Shown here piece by piece: positions 31,154-41,589 of a stretch of DNA of 64,000 nucleotides (position 1 is the first letter of the stretch; every line of letters begins with the position of its first letter). The notes under the pieces were generated by a model. It had not been told where the DNA came from. It saw nothing but the letters and a program-made list of their open reading frames with translations, and did no database searches. The position numbers and the translations under genes were made by a program. Origin of the DNA: Blepharisma japonicum (lineage: Eukaryota; Ciliophora; Heterotrichea; Heterotrichida; Blepharismidae); NCBI GenBank assembly GCA_949751835.1, contig CATKHK010000028.1, positions 310,001 to 374,000 of the forward strand, given 5' to 3'.

Positions 31154-31300
31154 TGAAAATTAATAAAGAAGTAGAATTGAAAAGCCGCATTTAAGAAGAT
31201 GCGAAATATAGTAATTTTATTAAATCTATTATATTGAGGATTTTTTAATTAAATTAAATTAGATTATTGTTTAATTCAAGCAAACTATTTTTAAATAAAT

Positions 31301-32971
31301 TTAAACTATTACCTGTTTTGCTATACATTTTCTTTCCAAACCTTCATCAGTGTCTTTATTACAAGAAGCTACCATTAAATTTGTCTGAGAAATCTTCTCA
31401 ATTATTTCTTTTCTCTCTTTATTTATATACTGCAAACACATATCAGACACTGGGCCAACCATATTTTTCGGTACAGACTCTCCCAAAATAAATATTTCAG
31501 CTTCCAGTAATGACTGAGAAGCACTCATAGAATTTTTTATATCAAATATTGAGCCAATAATCGCAGACTTATACAGCTTCATTCTTTTCTCTATAAATCT
31601 TAACTGGGACTCTAATATATCACAATTCCCTTTAAACTGCCTTGATATTAAATTTTCAATAGACTCAGTCTGCATCTTTTTATACTCATTAAACAAATCC
31701 AAAATATCAGTAAAAATCCCTGTTTTTTCTATAGGTAAACTTATAATGATTGGGGTATTTAAATTGTGGATTATCACCTGAGCTTTATTTTCTAACTTTT
31801 TTATAGGAGTAATTGAAGTTATTTCAGAAAATGGCAGCTCTTCTCTTTCTATCTCAAAGGATTCTACAGGTCTGAATATTAATCTGTCTTTTTCTAAAGA
31901 AATTGAAACCAGTTTTTCTATTTCTTTTCCTTTTTTTGTGACTTGTCCATTTACTCCTTTCATAATTTCTACATACTTGTTAGAATCATCAGTGAAGCAT
32001 GCCTCTTGTAGCCTTTTTTCTAAAATATTGTTTCTTTCTGACATAAAATCAAGCTCAGTTTTAAAAAGTCTGCAGTCTCGGGAGGCTTTATTTTTTTCTA
32101 AATGTAAGCGTTCTAAAGCTTCAGCGAAGTCTTCAGTCGACTGCTTTTCGTCTTGATAAATATTGGTTAAGTCTTGGAGAGTATGCATATGGGTATCGTA
32201 ATCTTGCTTAATTGCTTCAAGAGAAATCACCTTTTCTTGAAGGACTGAAACTTGCTGTATTAATGATGTAGTTTCTGTAGATAAGATTGGATTTTGCAAT
32301 CTTGTGCTCATGATATTTGCTAATGATAAATTATTTTGGTTTAAAATAATTTTTATATTCTGAGGAAGCTCTTCGAATGAAGATTGTGATGTATCTTGAA
32401 TGGCAGGATCAACGATAGCAGCTAGTTTACCAAGAATAGATTTATAATTTTGCTCGGATGTAGGAGAAGGTGTAGAACCTTCCGTTATTTTATTTGCAAA
32501 ATATGATAAGTTGTGCACTGAACTTGCTGGGGTGTGCTTACTAGGATTTTTTTGACTTTCGTCTAAATTTAGCGAACTAAATGAAGCAAGGCTTTTATTC
32601 GGCTTATTTTCCTTTTTGTCTAATGCCAAATTTAACGCTATAAACCAATAGTCCCTTTCTTCTTGGCTGTTAGCCCAGAATTTTATAGTATGATGATGTG
32701 TTTCTAGCTGGAAACCATAAGAGTTAGCATGCTGAATTTTTATTAATTTGTTGATGTGAGTTAAGGCAATTCGTTTGAATTGAGATTGGGTTATTGAATG
32801 ATTACTCCATCTAAGCTCTCCTGAAGAATATTCAAGCCACATATATCTTTGGTTTTGCTGTAATTTAGCGTCTTTATATATTCCAGATCCTATATTGATT
32901 TTACCTTTTTTGGCGTAGTCTTCATAAAACTCAGATACTCGTTCTGACCTTTTTTCAACTATTTTTGACAT
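31301..32971 (-). CDS. PH-domain protein with coiled coils
   Basis: A 556-residue protein. Residues 30-125 look like a pleckstrin homology domain: strands QRYMWLEYSSGELRWSN and IKIQHANSYGFQLETHHHTI, ending in the typical helix with Trp, QEERDYWFIALNLALDKK. Pleckstrin domains of this kind bind phosphoinositides or proteins. A disordered linker follows. Residues 230-320 form a strong coiled coil (LQEKVISLEAIKQDYDTHMH). The C-terminal 200 residues seem to contain another beta-rich unit (EKDRLIFRPVESFEIEREEL) and helices. No TGA or intron interrupts it. Its role is unknown; membrane-linked scaffolding is possible. Confidence 0.8.
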   Translation of the reverse strand: MSKIVEKRSERVSEFYEDYAKKGKINIGSGIYKDAKLQQNQRYMWLEYSSGELRWSNHSITQSQFKRIALTHINKLIKIQHANSYGFQLETHHHTIKFWANSQEERDYWFIALNLALDKKENKPNKSLASFSSLNLDESQKNPSKHTPASSVHNLSYFANKITEGSTPSPTSEQNYKSILGKLAAIVDPAIQDTSQSSFEELPQNIKIILNQNNLSLANIMSTRLQNPILSTETTSLIQQVSVLQEKVISLEAIKQDYDTHMHTLQDLTNIYQDEKQSTEDFAEALERLHLEKNKASRDCRLFKTELDFMSERNNILEKRLQEACFTDDSNKYVEIMKGVNGQVTKKGKEIEKLVSISLEKDRLIFRPVESFEIEREELPFSEITSITPIKKLENKAQVIIHNLNTPIIISLPIEKTGIFTDILDLFNEYKKMQTESIENLISRQFKGNCDILESQLRFIEKRMKLYKSAIIGSIFDIKNSMSASQSLLEAEIFILGESVPKNMVGPVSDMCLQYINKERKEIIEKISQTNLMVASCNKDTDEGLERKCIAKQVIV

Positions 32972-33490
32972 TTTATAAACCGTTAAGTACGTTATGAATA
33001 CATGTTATGTTATCTATGGTTTTTACTATTGTTTCAGGTAAGAATATAACAAATATTTTAAATTGTTTTTATGTTGCATTAATTTAATTCTTAGATAAAA
33101 TTTGTATTCATATGCGTTTTTACACTTTTAAATTCAAAATTTTTCATATAAGAATAAAATAAAGCTTATCTGTTGTTGGAGAAAAATTAAGAATTTATTA
33201 AAATTAATTCAATTTTATTTCGGCCTAATCATTTTTGATAAAAATTTTAAAATATCCAGTAATTTAATTTTCCCTCATAAAAACCATATACATCTCATAA
33301 ATTTTTTCAAAAAAATAATAAAAGCTAAGGATTTCCTTAATAAATTATATAGCTAGCTTATAAGGATTTAAAAAATAAAAACTTTCCTCGCCCTTTAATA
33401 ATTGATATCTTATCAATAATATCCCAGATCTAAAAAATAATTCAACTGAAAATGAAGTCAGGACAACTGTAATATCCATACAGAATCATA
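32972..33490. other. AT-rich divergent intergenic region
   Basis: About 520 bases between divergent genes. Nothing specific was recognised; it should contain both promoters. Confidence 0.5.
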
Positions 33491-34576
33491 ATGAAAACAA
33501 TGACTTGGGGACGAGACTCACATAACTTATTCGACTACGAGTCACGAAATTGCTTCAAAAAGCAATTGCAAACTTCAAGTTCGTGCCAAATCGCCCGTGC
33601 AGAGACTGATGTAAATTTACTGTCTCTCCCCGCAGAATCCCGAAGACTCGGCCCAAACTCAAATATTCTTGCTACAGTTTCGCAAGAAAACGGCAACTTT
33701 TATATAAATTCCGAAGATGAACCACTCTGGTTAATTGTGAGATCTTTGAAAACACAGGACGGGCCAGGCTACATCCTCAAAAAAGACGACGTAATTAAAT
33801 TGGGGAGAGCTTGCTATAAAATCAAAGAACTTAATTTTGGCCAAGATGATTCCTCAAGCGAGCAAACACAAGAAAGCGAAGAAGAATCAATGAATGAAGT
33901 CCCAGAAGAGTATGAAAACGGCGTTTGCAGGATTTGCTTCTGTGAGAGTGAGCCTGAAAATCCTCTAATTGCTCCTTGCAATTGTACAGGGTCAGTAAAG
34001 CATATCCATCTTCAGTGCTTACAAAAATGGCTTTCTTATCATATGTCCACTAAGCAGAGTGATAATTCTGCTGTTTATCACTGGAAAACTATTGAATGCG
34101 AGCTTTGCAAAGGAACTTTCCCATTTAGTTTAGGCATAAAGGGCAAAGACCATAACTTATTCCAAGTCGAAAAATCGGGGATGCCTTATATAGTTCTTGA
34201 GGCTTCAGGTCAAGGCAAAGGAAACGCAAAGGGAGCACACGTGATCACTTTTTCCAAAAATTCCACAGTAAAATTGGGAAGAGGGCATGAAAGCGACGTC
34301 AGGGTTTCTGATATATCGGTTTCAAGGTGTCATGCTATTATAAGATTTGAAAATAACCAATTCATCTTAGAAGACAATAATTCCAAATTTGGCACATTAT
34401 TGCAAGCGACCAAGCCGATAGCGATGACGCTTAATTCAACAATTGCATTGCAATCTGGAAGAACTGTGCTGGCTTTATCTTTAAAGGCTGTAAACTCAAA
34501 TTTGGGTTCACTAAGTCCTTATGATGCATCGATAGATGAAGCCGAAAATTATGTTCCGTACAAAAGAAGTTTATAG
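33491..34576 (+). CDS. RINGv (RING-CH) plus FHA domain protein, probable E3 ligase
   Basis: A 361-residue protein with an unusual domain order. Residues 55-120 resemble an FHA-like beta fold (FYINSEDEPLWLIVRSLK, then KLGRACYKIKEL). Residues 140-200 are a RING-CH finger of the C4HC3 type: CRICFCESEPENPLIAPCNC, HIHLQCLQKWL and CELCKGTFPFSL. A clear FHA domain follows at about 245-340: VKLGRGHESDVRVSDISVSR with CHAIIRF and NNSKFGTLL. RINGv fingers recruit E2 enzymes, while FHA domains bind phosphothreonine. The combination suggests ubiquitin ligation directed by phosphorylation. There are no membrane helices, unlike most MARCH-type RINGv ligases. Confidence 0.88.
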   Translation: MKTMTWGRDSHNLFDYESRNCFKKQLQTSSSCQIARAETDVNLLSLPAESRRLGPNSNILATVSQENGNFYINSEDEPLWLIVRSLKTQDGPGYILKKDDVIKLGRACYKIKELNFGQDDSSSEQTQESEEESMNEVPEEYENGVCRICFCESEPENPLIAPCNCTGSVKHIHLQCLQKWLSYHMSTKQSDNSAVYHWKTIECELCKGTFPFSLGIKGKDHNLFQVEKSGMPYIVLEASGQGKGNAKGAHVITFSKNSTVKLGRGHESDVRVSDISVSRCHAIIRFENNQFILEDNNSKFGTLLQATKPIAMTLNSTIALQSGRTVLALSLKAVNSNLGSLSPYDASIDEAENYVPYKRSL

Positions 34577-34668
34577 TTAGAATTAATTGAATTTTATAGA
34601 ATTTGTGTTTGCATTCTTAAATTTTTGGTAAATTTCTGAAATAAAATTCTATCGAAATTTTATTAATA

Positions 34669-35346
34669 ATGGGAGAACCAAGGAAAATTCAACTATCAAA
34701 ACTGACTAATCAAATATATTTTTCAGGAAAAGATAAAGAAAAAATTCTTAATGCACAATTATTCAGCTCTCTTCATAATACACCAAAATCTGAAAGTCCA
34801 GAAATGTCTCACCATCTCAAAACAATAAATCCTAATTTTTTCGATACTATGAGAACACCTAAGAAAGTGATTAATAAACTAACACATAAAATCTACAACT
34901 CGGAGTCAAGACCAATCCCATTTCCTCTAGAGCTTCCATTCTTATCTGGAAAACATTCTCATACTCAATTAAATAATAGACTAAAAATAGACGATTTTCG
35001 ATTACCTTCTCTTAAAATACAAAGTCCTGAAGAAATGAGCCACGGAAAATTAAAAAAAAATCGCCGATTTGATTCAGCTGAAAATGATTTATTATTATCT
35101 GCAACTGTAGATTCCACTTATAAAATTACCGGAAAAAATAAGGAGAAAACTCTTAATCGTATCTCGAAATCTTGTGAAAAACTGATATCAAGCAACAAAA
35201 AAAGTAAAAAAAGAATGATTAAAAACGTAAAGTCATTGAACAAAAGAATGAAAGACTGCAAATGATTCAGCGATTTAATTGAAAAAAGCAATGATAGAGT
35301 GGGATATTATGTTGTAGCTAAGGCTATTAGAGAGAGGAGGAATTAA
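34669..35346 (+). CDS. Unknown basic protein, 225 residues
   Basis: Starts at 34669 (MGEPRKIQLSKLTNQIYFSG). It is rich in Lys, Ser and Asn and mostly looks disordered. Two segments resemble each other: KLTNQIYFSGKDKEKILN near residue 10 and KLTHKIYNSESRP near 70, with YKITGKNKEKTLNRI near 150 as a possible third copy. TGA is Trp in KDCKWFSDLIEKS near the end. It lies 40 bases upstream of LRRC56 on the same strand and 93 bases downstream of the RINGv gene. No domain is recognised. Confidence 0.68.
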
Positions 35347-35385
35347 TTTATAATGACTTAATAAATAATTATACAAAATTTTAAA

Positions 35386-36378
35386 ATGGAACATGAAAAT
35401 GTACGAATTCGGCCTATAACACCTAGAGTTATAGAAACCCGCCAAGATGATTCTCCAGATGAATATGATATACAAAAAATTCTTTCGAAACTGACCAATA
35501 TTTCGACAAATTCATTTCAATCGATCCAAAGACTTGAACTTTGTATAAATACAGATGAAGTGCCTTTACATAAAATTAGTGAGGAGTGTCCACAGTTAAA
35601 AGAATTAAAATTAAATGGAAGCTGTATAGAGTCTTTAAGGGATCTTGGAACTGGATGAAGCGAATTAAGGGTTTTATGGGTTGTTAGAACTGGGCTAGTG
35701 GAATTTGAAGGAATTTCTGGATTTCCGAAACTCAGCGAACTTTATGCTGCTTTTAATGCGGTTACTGATTTATCATGCTTGATGTTTAATGACTCTTTAC
35801 AAGTTCTTGACATCGAAGGAAACCAAGTTAGTGAATGAAGCCAAGTAGAGAATTTAAAATACTGCGATCAGCTCTATTCACTTAACTTAGAAAGCAACCC
35901 CATCACAAAAGACCCAGAATATCGATCCAAATGCTTAGAAATGCTTCCACAGCTACAGATTTTAGATGATTCCCCAAGAGAAGCTGAAATTACTATCCAG
36001 TCTCCTACAAATTTTAATGAAAAAGAACCAGACGAGCTTGAACTTGTCACAAATTCAGTCAGGGAATCAACGCCTAAGCGAAAACATGCAGAAATTCGGC
36101 CAAAAAGCGCAAATCCCATTTTTAAAGATGAAGCAGTAAGCCACCTAACTGAAGAAATTTTTAATGGAAACCCATTAAAAGCTATGAGATATAGACGAAC
36201 TAGACTTCTGCAAGACCAAGCAAATGTGGATATAATGACTCTTATTAAAGAATTCAAGGTCGATGGCATAAAAGAGATAAAGCCTTTTCATGTTCCTCAG
36301 GTGGTCAGAAGGACCAGAAAAATCCTGGCTAGAGAAAAATTTACCGCAGACTACGAGACCAAAAAATCTGAAATTTAG
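35386..36378 (+). CDS. LRRC56: LRRC56/ODA8-like leucine-rich repeat protein
   Basis: A 330-residue protein. Residues 50-190 are leucine-rich repeats in the order found in LRRC56: QLKELKLNGSCIESLRDLGTG, LRVLWVVRTGLVEFEGISGF, LSELYAAFNAVTDLSCLMF, LQVLDIEGNQVSE and YSLNLESNPI, closing with LEMLPQLQILDDSP. The C-terminal part keeps a family feature, IFNGNPLKAMRYRRTRL. LRRC56 (ODA8 in Chlamydomonas) is needed to assemble or transport ciliary outer dynein arms. TGA is Trp at GTGWSELRVL and QVSEWSQVENL. Human LRRC56 is longer at the C-terminus. Confidence 0.88.
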
Positions 36379-36418
36379 CTGTTATAACCATAATTTTTGA
36401 ATTTTTACAAAAATGAAT

Positions 36419-37885
36419 TTAATTTTCACTTAAAATTCCTTTATTCATGGATGCTACAAACTCATCAAAGTCAACATACCCATCTTTATTCACGTCAGCT
36501 TCTTTTATCATATTTTGCCAATCCTCATTAGACACATTGTTTTTATAGTCAAGAGCTTTTTTCAGGTCGTTTTCGGAAATTTTTCCTTGGGCTTTTTTAT
36601 CTAATTTTTGGAAAATTTCTAGTAGGTTTTCCCTTGAGGTAAACTTAGACTGTTCTAAACATAAATTTAAGAACTCGGAGTAGGTGATAGCTTCTCCTAG
36701 CTCATTTATCTTGCTTATAAGTCGGTTTACATCAGTTTGAGCATTTTTTATGCCTTCTGCCCTGGAAAAGCCAGCAAGAAGCTCAGCTTTGCTGATGGTT
36801 CCGTCACCATTTGTGTCGAAAACTTGGAAAGCTTTTACAATTTCTTTTTCCTCGTCTAAAGATAAGGATTGGGCTATAAAATTTGAGACGACTTGGGAAA
36901 ACCCGCAGTGTTTTTGGTATTTTCTGAGCTTGGAAATGATGTCAGCAACTCCAGAAGAGGCTTTTGGAGCTGCCTGCATGATCCAAGGATGTGTCAATGC
37001 AATTGAGGCAGAAATTCTGGCAAGTGGATCAATTTCTAAGAGCTGCCGTAGTAGTAAAATTGCTTGAGGGGAAACCCCTTTCAACTGCTTTGTATTGAGC
37101 TGAAAAGGCTTGATTTTAATTTCTTCTATAATTTCTGCCTCAGATTTTCCTTCATAAGGAATATTCCCTGTAAGAAGGATATATAATATCATTCCACAGC
37201 TTCATTCATCACATTTTTCATTATAGTTCCCACGTATCATTTCAGGCGCCATAAAATAAGAAGTCCCTTGTTCTCCTTTGAACTTTTGGCCACTATAAAA
37301 AGCGGCTTTACCGAAGCCAACTAATTTAACCTGCATTCCACAATCGTCTTCTAGTATTATATGTCTAGGCTCAATATTCCTATGGACTACTCTTTTACTG
37401 TGAAGATAAGCTACAGTTGATAATAGTTGTCGCATAATAATTGAAACTTTTTCTTCAGGGAATTCTTTATACTCCACTATTTTATTAATTATTTCTTTTC
37501 CATCACAGAATTCCATAGCTATATAATAATCATCTGCTGTTTCATAAAGCCCATAGCATCTTGGCAGATTCGGGTGGTCGAGTAGCCTTCAAACTTTAAT
37601 TTCTTTGGATTCTTCTTCAGGAATTATAGCTAACTGAGTAGGAGGCCTTTTCTTTGAAACCCTCTTCAGCACTCTGAGCATAGATGTTAATTTTTCTGTA
37701 CATCGAAATATTTCAGAATCATTTCGACTTGAAATAGAGTATAAATTTTCATAGTTTTCCAAAGGATTTATTGCGTGAACGTTTAATAAGGCTCGAGGAC
37801 TCCCGGCTTTTAATGAAGATAAGTTGCTTTCTTCGAGTTTTATTGGTGTTATTGTTTTGTTATCCTTGTTGTTAGCACAGCCCAT
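36419..37885 (-). CDS. CDPK-like pseudokinase with EF-hands
   Basis: A 488-residue protein with CDPK layout: MGCANNK (myristoylation/palmitoylation signal), a kinase-like domain, and a calmodulin-like tail. The kinase fold is visible (VWRLLDHPNLPRCYGLYET, APEMIRGNYNEKCDEW, GMILYILLTGNIPYEG; Trp = TGA), but catalysis looks lost: the HRD motif is HRNIEPRHI (Asp to Asn, and the metal-binding Asn replaced), DFG is GFG (LVGFGKAAF), and the glycine loop is gone (SISSRNDSEIFRC). The lysine in VLKRV may remain. EF-hand 1 (DTNGDGTISKAE) and 4 (DVNKDGYVDFDE) are intact; 2 and 3 are degenerate. It may be a membrane-bound calcium sensor or scaffold instead of an enzyme. Confidence 0.92.
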
Positions 37886-38614
37886 TTTTTATTTATTATT
37901 ACTTGTATATGATTTTTTTCTAGCAATTATTATTGAAGATAAATTTGAAAAGAAATTAAATATTCTATGCTCTGGGATTTTTGTGCAAAAATAAAAGATT
38001 GTATTAAGTTCAACATGTTTACATAAATGGCATTATTTTATTCTAGGAAATACAGTGAATTCGGTATCTATGACATTTTTTAATGTTTTAGGACAGATTA
38101 TGTTGGAAAAAAATTAAAAATAGCTTAGAGTGTTTAAAAATTAACAATTATATTGATTCCTTTTACTAATAAATTAATATTTGCTATTGCATTATAATAT
38201 ATATAATAATTTATTTTTAATTAATTCATATGAATATAATAAAAATATTATTTAATTAATGATACAAGGAGCATTATCTTTCAGCAAATTAATGTGATTT
38301 CTAATAGGGATGCATTTTTTAAAATTTTCAAAAATCTTTTCAATATTTTTGATAATGAAAAAGGATTATCTTAGATACAATTTATTTAAAATTTAATTAA
38401 AGAAATTAATTAAATTATGAATTTATAATTTTAATTCTCAATTCAAAGCCATTACATAGAAAAATATAAATAAATAATACTATTTTAGAGACGATATATG
38501 CACTAAAATACTAAAATTTACTTGCTTATTATTTTTTTATTAATTGAGTTTTACACTCATAAAGAGGAGAATTATAAACTATTAAGACATAGAAGTTTAT
38601 TTAGAGAATTATCG
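37886..38614. other. AT-rich intergenic stretch
   Basis: About 730 bases of very AT-rich DNA, including near-alternating TA stretches around 38180-38260. No gene or RNA recognised. Confidence 0.5.
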
Positions 38615-39727
38615 TTAACTTTTCTTCTTAAGTATTTGTACTACATCTTCATCGCAAAGAATATGCTTTAACCCTACTCTTTGAGCTAAATGCTTCGTTG
38701 ATTTTCCCCATACAAAAGCACATCGGAATTCGTCCACTAGATCTTTATGTAACTGCATACAAGCAGCTTCAATGTTTATACCATCTCTTCTTTCAGTCAA
38801 TATAAGCGGATCACCAAAATCAGGGTGAAATCCAGGCTTTTTGGTATAAACTCTTACAAGACCTAATTTTTGCCAAATTCTTTCGACCAGCCATTCTAAG
38901 TTCATCCTTAAATTGCAAGAAATAACGATTGAATCAGGTTCTCTTGCTAAGTCATTGACTTCTTCAATTGAGATATTGTCGATTTTGTTATATACATATA
39001 AACATGGAATATAGCTTCTGTTTTTTCCTTCAACAATATCAATAAATTCATCAACTGTCGCATCTTCTCTAAGCAAAATTTCAGCATGGAATATCTTGTA
39101 TTCATGGCAGATTTTTCTTGCTATCTCTTGGCTCATGTGTGTTAAATGACAGGTCGCATTAAAAACAATCCCATTTGCTGCTTTTCTTTGAAATGTGATA
39201 TCTGGTCTTCTCTTATTAAGCCTAATCCCTACACTTTCAAGCTCTCCTGTAATTTTTGCTTTCTGCTCTTTCGCATTCTGGGCATCTAAAACCATTAAAA
39301 TTAAATCCGCCGATTTCCCGACAGCTATAACTTGTCTTCCTCTTCCTTTTCCCTCACTTGCTCCTTCAATAATACCAGGAAGATCTAAAAGCTGTAGCTT
39401 AGCTCCTTTATAAGTAATAATCCCCGGAATGCATGTTAAGGTTGTAAATTCATATGCTGCAGATTCAGACTGCGTAGGGGTTAATGAGCTTAACAATGTA
39501 GATTTACCAACACTAGGAAAACCAATCAGGGCAACTCTTGCATCTCCATATTTTCCGACATCAAAGCCTTCAGCTTTCCCACCTCCTCCTTTAGGTGGTT
39601 CAAGAAGCTGAGCTTTTAGCTTTGATAAACGAGCTTTTAGCAGTCCAAGATGCCCTTCAGTAGCTTTATTCTTCTGTGTCCTGGCCATCTCGAACTGAAT
39701 CTCCTTGATTCTTTCTTGAATGCCCAT
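38615..39727 (-). CDS. DRG2: DRG2 GTPase (developmentally regulated GTP-binding protein)
   Basis: A 370-residue GTPase of the Obg/DRG group. It has the N-terminal helix-turn-helix KIKEIQ-type start and ARTQKNKATEGHLGLLKARL, then G1 GFPSVGKST near residue 70, G3 DLPGIIEGASEGKGRGRQV near 113, G4 NKID near 246 and a C-terminal TGS domain ending HILCDEDVVQILKK. The sequence follows DRG2 rather than DRG1 in its start, in the GFDV segment and in LESVGIRLNKRRPDI. DRG proteins bind translating ribosomes with a Zc3h15 or RWDD1-type partner. The length is normal. No TGA or intron. Confidence 0.95.
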   Translation of the reverse strand: MGIQERIKEIQFEMARTQKNKATEGHLGLLKARLSKLKAQLLEPPKGGGGKAEGFDVGKYGDARVALIGFPSVGKSTLLSSLTPTQSESAAYEFTTLTCIPGIITYKGAKLQLLDLPGIIEGASEGKGRGRQVIAVGKSADLILMVLDAQNAKEQKAKITGELESVGIRLNKRRPDITFQRKAANGIVFNATCHLTHMSQEIARKICHEYKIFHAEILLREDATVDEFIDIVEGKNRSYIPCLYVYNKIDNISIEEVNDLAREPDSIVISCNLRMNLEWLVERIWQKLGLVRVYTKKPGFHPDFGDPLILTERRDGINIEAACMQLHKDLVDEFRCAFVWGKSTKHLAQRVGLKHILCDEDVVQILKKKS

Positions 39728-39762
39728 TTAATTATTTACACGATCCATAATTATCATATAGA

Positions 39763-41427
39763 TTAATACTTATATTTCCATAACTCTAGGGCTTCAGATA
39801 TGTTAAGGCCAGCTGCATCTCTTTTCCATGGAATACAATGCTGGGCAGGCTGTTCTTTCCAGATCGGCAAAACATTATGCTCAAGACTATTTAATTCTTT
39901 TTCTTCGTCATGAAGTTTAAGCTCTACCAGTCTTAGTCTTTCTCTTCTTGTTTTGTCCTCATCTTTTATAGCTATAATTTCAGGAACTTCTAATTGAATT
40001 TCAGCTGGATATTTTAATGCGTTTTTGATATTTTCAATTAAATTTTTTTCTGATTGGTAAAGTCCTGTGTGGCAAGCTTCGAAAACTCGTTTAAGCGGAC
40101 GGTTTGTGATTGGAGTCCTTAATTGGCTTGAAATAGTTGTCTCTGGGCCTAAAGTGGAAGGATGATTAGGGATATTTAATGGGACTAAATAATTTTGAAT
40201 TTTTGCAAACTCAGAACATTCTCGAGATATACAAGTAAGTAATGGTTTGAGGAGTTCTGGAATATCATTTCTTATGGCGAGAATATGATTCTGCATGAAT
40301 TCATCAATTCTAAGCTTATATTTCCCTAAATCTCTTCTCAATGATGAATTTCTTTCAACTATGGCACTTACTTGCAAGCTTAATGAAGCTTTTCCTTCTT
40401 TTTCTCCTTTTTGTTTTTGCCTTTGTAAAAGAATAATTTTTTGGCTTAAATCTTCTTTTTTTTGTATTAATTCTCTCATACTATTTTGTAAAGAATTTAC
40501 CTGTGCTTTTTTCGAGTGCAATTCTATTTCCAATTTATGGAACTCTTTTAGCTTCGCTGACGAATAGCTTTCTTTCCTTTCAAACAGAGAAATAAAATTT
40601 TTCCTCAAGCTTTTGGTATAATTCAGCATATTTTCGCAATCATTAAAAGCCTCCCATGTTAATTCTCTTTCTTTTGCTATTTTTGCAGCTAGTTTGTCAA
40701 TTAATAAAGATGTGTCAATATTTTCTACTTGAAAATGGTCACCAATTTTAATAAGTTTAACCCCAATAGCCCTTATTTCATTTTCTGGATGGAAATTATT
40801 TATCATAGTGCATAGCTCGGAAAATGCAAATTTGTTTTCACTGATTAAATGAGAAAATAGCGCAGTGGTTTCAAGGTCAATTCCTAATGAGTCTAATATT
40901 CCTTTAATTGCGTTCACAGGGATATCTAATGGCTTTGCCTTGGTAGATGATAGATATAGCAGTCTATCTGCAGCTTGAGATAGCAGCTCTTCATTGGTTT
41001 TTATATTTTCTGGGCTAGTTTTTTGGTTATTAAGAGCTTCAAGTATTTCTTTAGATTTAGCAATTTTTTCTCTGAGCCTGTCATTTTTGTAAACATATGC
41101 CTGCAGTATAGATCTTTTGGCTCTTTTCAAATTTATTTCACTTTTCAGCTTATTAATCACTTCTTGGTTAGCAGAAATCTGAGAAAGTATTTTTTGGGAA
41201 TTTGATGTATCAATTTGCTTTGATGAGCGGATATTATTGACAGAATTGAGCATTGAGTTCGCTCGAATTGTTTTTGCGTCACTACTTGACTTTGTATGCT
41301 TCATTAAAAATTGAAAAATAGGCTTAGCTACACCTTGAAGCACTTGTGAGAGATCTTGAGAGTTGATATCTCCAGGATATAGTAAATTTGTCTTTATATG
41401 GTTGCATAGATCTCCCGCCACATCCAT
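39763..41427 (-). CDS. Coiled-coil protein, possibly augmin subunit 5 (HAUS5)-like
   Basis: A 554-residue protein that is mainly coiled coil (for example residues 95-135 and 285-385). The N-terminal part, YPGDINSQDLSQVLQGVAKP followed by IFQFLMKHTKSSSDAKTIRA, resembles the start of HAUS5/AUG5 proteins, in which a short globular unit with W/F-x-FL and a KSxxTVxxIR pattern precedes coiled coils. Augmin recruits gamma-tubulin to existing microtubules. The similarity is limited to the first 80 residues and general shape, so this is a tentative call. It could also be another cytoskeletal coiled-coil protein. Its start lies 162 bases from the divergent ER J-protein gene. Confidence 0.55.
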   Translation of the reverse strand: MDVAGDLCNHIKTNLLYPGDINSQDLSQVLQGVAKPIFQFLMKHTKSSSDAKTIRANSMLNSVNNIRSSKQIDTSNSQKILSQISANQEVINKLKSEINLKRAKRSILQAYVYKNDRLREKIAKSKEILEALNNQKTSPENIKTNEELLSQAADRLLYLSSTKAKPLDIPVNAIKGILDSLGIDLETTALFSHLISENKFAFSELCTMINNFHPENEIRAIGVKLIKIGDHFQVENIDTSLLIDKLAAKIAKERELTWEAFNDCENMLNYTKSLRKNFISLFERKESYSSAKLKEFHKLEIELHSKKAQVNSLQNSMRELIQKKEDLSQKIILLQRQKQKGEKEGKASLSLQVSAIVERNSSLRRDLGKYKLRIDEFMQNHILAIRNDIPELLKPLLTCISRECSEFAKIQNYLVPLNIPNHPSTLGPETTISSQLRTPITNRPLKRVFEACHTGLYQSEKNLIENIKNALKYPAEIQLEVPEIIAIKDEDKTRRERLRLVELKLHDEEKELNSLEHNVLPIWKEQPAQHCIPWKRDAAGLNISEALELWKYKY

Positions 41428-41589
41428 GCTCTGAAATTTATAATAAAAATTATTTAAAATTCTTTCAGATTTTCCCTATAATTTATCATTGATAAATTTC
41501 TTTTTAAAAAGTATTTAACTATAAAACTTCTCAACTCTTAGCTTATTTTTGCTTAAAGTGAACCATTTTTTAAAAATTTACACGTGTAA

